Shown here: piece by piece, positions 63,988 through 64,000 of the stretch
How the letters are laid out: every line of letters starts with the position of its first letter
Position numbering within the stretch: the first letter of the stretch is position 1
Assembly: GCF_002150765.1 (NCBI RefSeq)
Contig: NZ_MUYM01000012.1
Location: 99,094 to 163,093 of the forward strand
Reading direction: 5' to 3'
DNA: 64,000 nt
DNA from: Lentzea kentuckyensis
Lineage (GTDB): Bacteria > Actinomycetota > Actinomycetes > Mycobacteriales > Pseudonocardiaceae
Made by a program: the position numbers and the translations under genes
The notes under the pieces: model-generated
The model's database searches: none
What the model was told of the DNA's origin: nothing
What the model saw: only the letters and a program-made list of their open reading frames with translations

Positions 63988-64000
63988 CACCACTGTTCTG

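Overview
The window is high-GC DNA (third codon positions mostly G or C) from a mycothiol-using actinomycete. GTG and TTG starts, a mycothiol-type formaldehyde dehydrogenase, YbaB/WXG-type small proteins next to a giant NTPase, a DUF222-HNH gene and many leaderless promoters point to a soil Pseudonocardiales-like genus; that placement is inference. No rRNA, tRNA, CRISPR array or intact insertion sequence was found.

Layout. 1-2027: the 3' end of a secreted GH3 glycosidase gene and a convergent SDR. 2079-8304: the most unusual locus, a 1489-residue protein (caspase-like fold lacking its cysteine, beta-propeller, KAP P-loop NTPase with two membrane helices, second propeller inside the NTPase) followed tightly by three small ORFs with YbaB-like, EspC-like and WXG-like features. 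8294-14133: MFS exporter, secreted M14 carboxypeptidase, a 50-residue protein and a GT87 mannosyltransferase. 14272-16027: LuxR-type two-component pair whose junction carries a 74-bp tandem duplication. 16067-22097: dialkylglycine decarboxylase with divergent LysR, then LacI regulator and beta-galactosidase. 22167-31857: flavin oxidoreductase, secreted S1 protease, Ala/Gln/Asn-rich secreted protein, second two-component pair, LppU-like protein, cation/proton antiporter, GNAT, and a mirror-symmetric secreted M28 peptidase. 31961-35284: ArsR-arsenate reductase fusion, VOC protein, MFS exporter with His-rich tail, two small membrane proteins.

35347-53756 is a nearly complete glycine betaine to serine catabolic island: BCCT transporter, GbcA-type Rieske monooxygenase, dimethylglycine oxidase, heterotetrameric sarcosine oxidase (soxBDAG), formyl-THF deformylase (purU), mycothiol-dependent formaldehyde dehydrogenase, MBL hydrolase and SHMT (glyA). 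GntR and IclR regulators sit inside it. No gbcB-type reductase adjoins gbcA; a Rieske ferredoxin plus FAD reductase at 52294-53756, sharing an exact 17-bp operator-like motif with the glyA operon, is the likely electron supply. The island also holds two internally deleted genes (a YdeP/FdhF-like molybdopterin oxidoreductase and a monomeric sarcosine-oxidase-like flavoprotein) and a triplicated 87-bp repeat of the gntR 3' end, so it has been rearranged.

53746-63987: SDR, MFS and TetR divergon, a third two-component pair, TetR-SDR operon, DUF222-HNH protein, a GT-C membrane glycosyltransferase and a beta-lactamase-fold serine hydrolase. A recurring theme is leaderless transcription: about a dozen genes have a TANNNT box ending 6-7 nt before the start codon.
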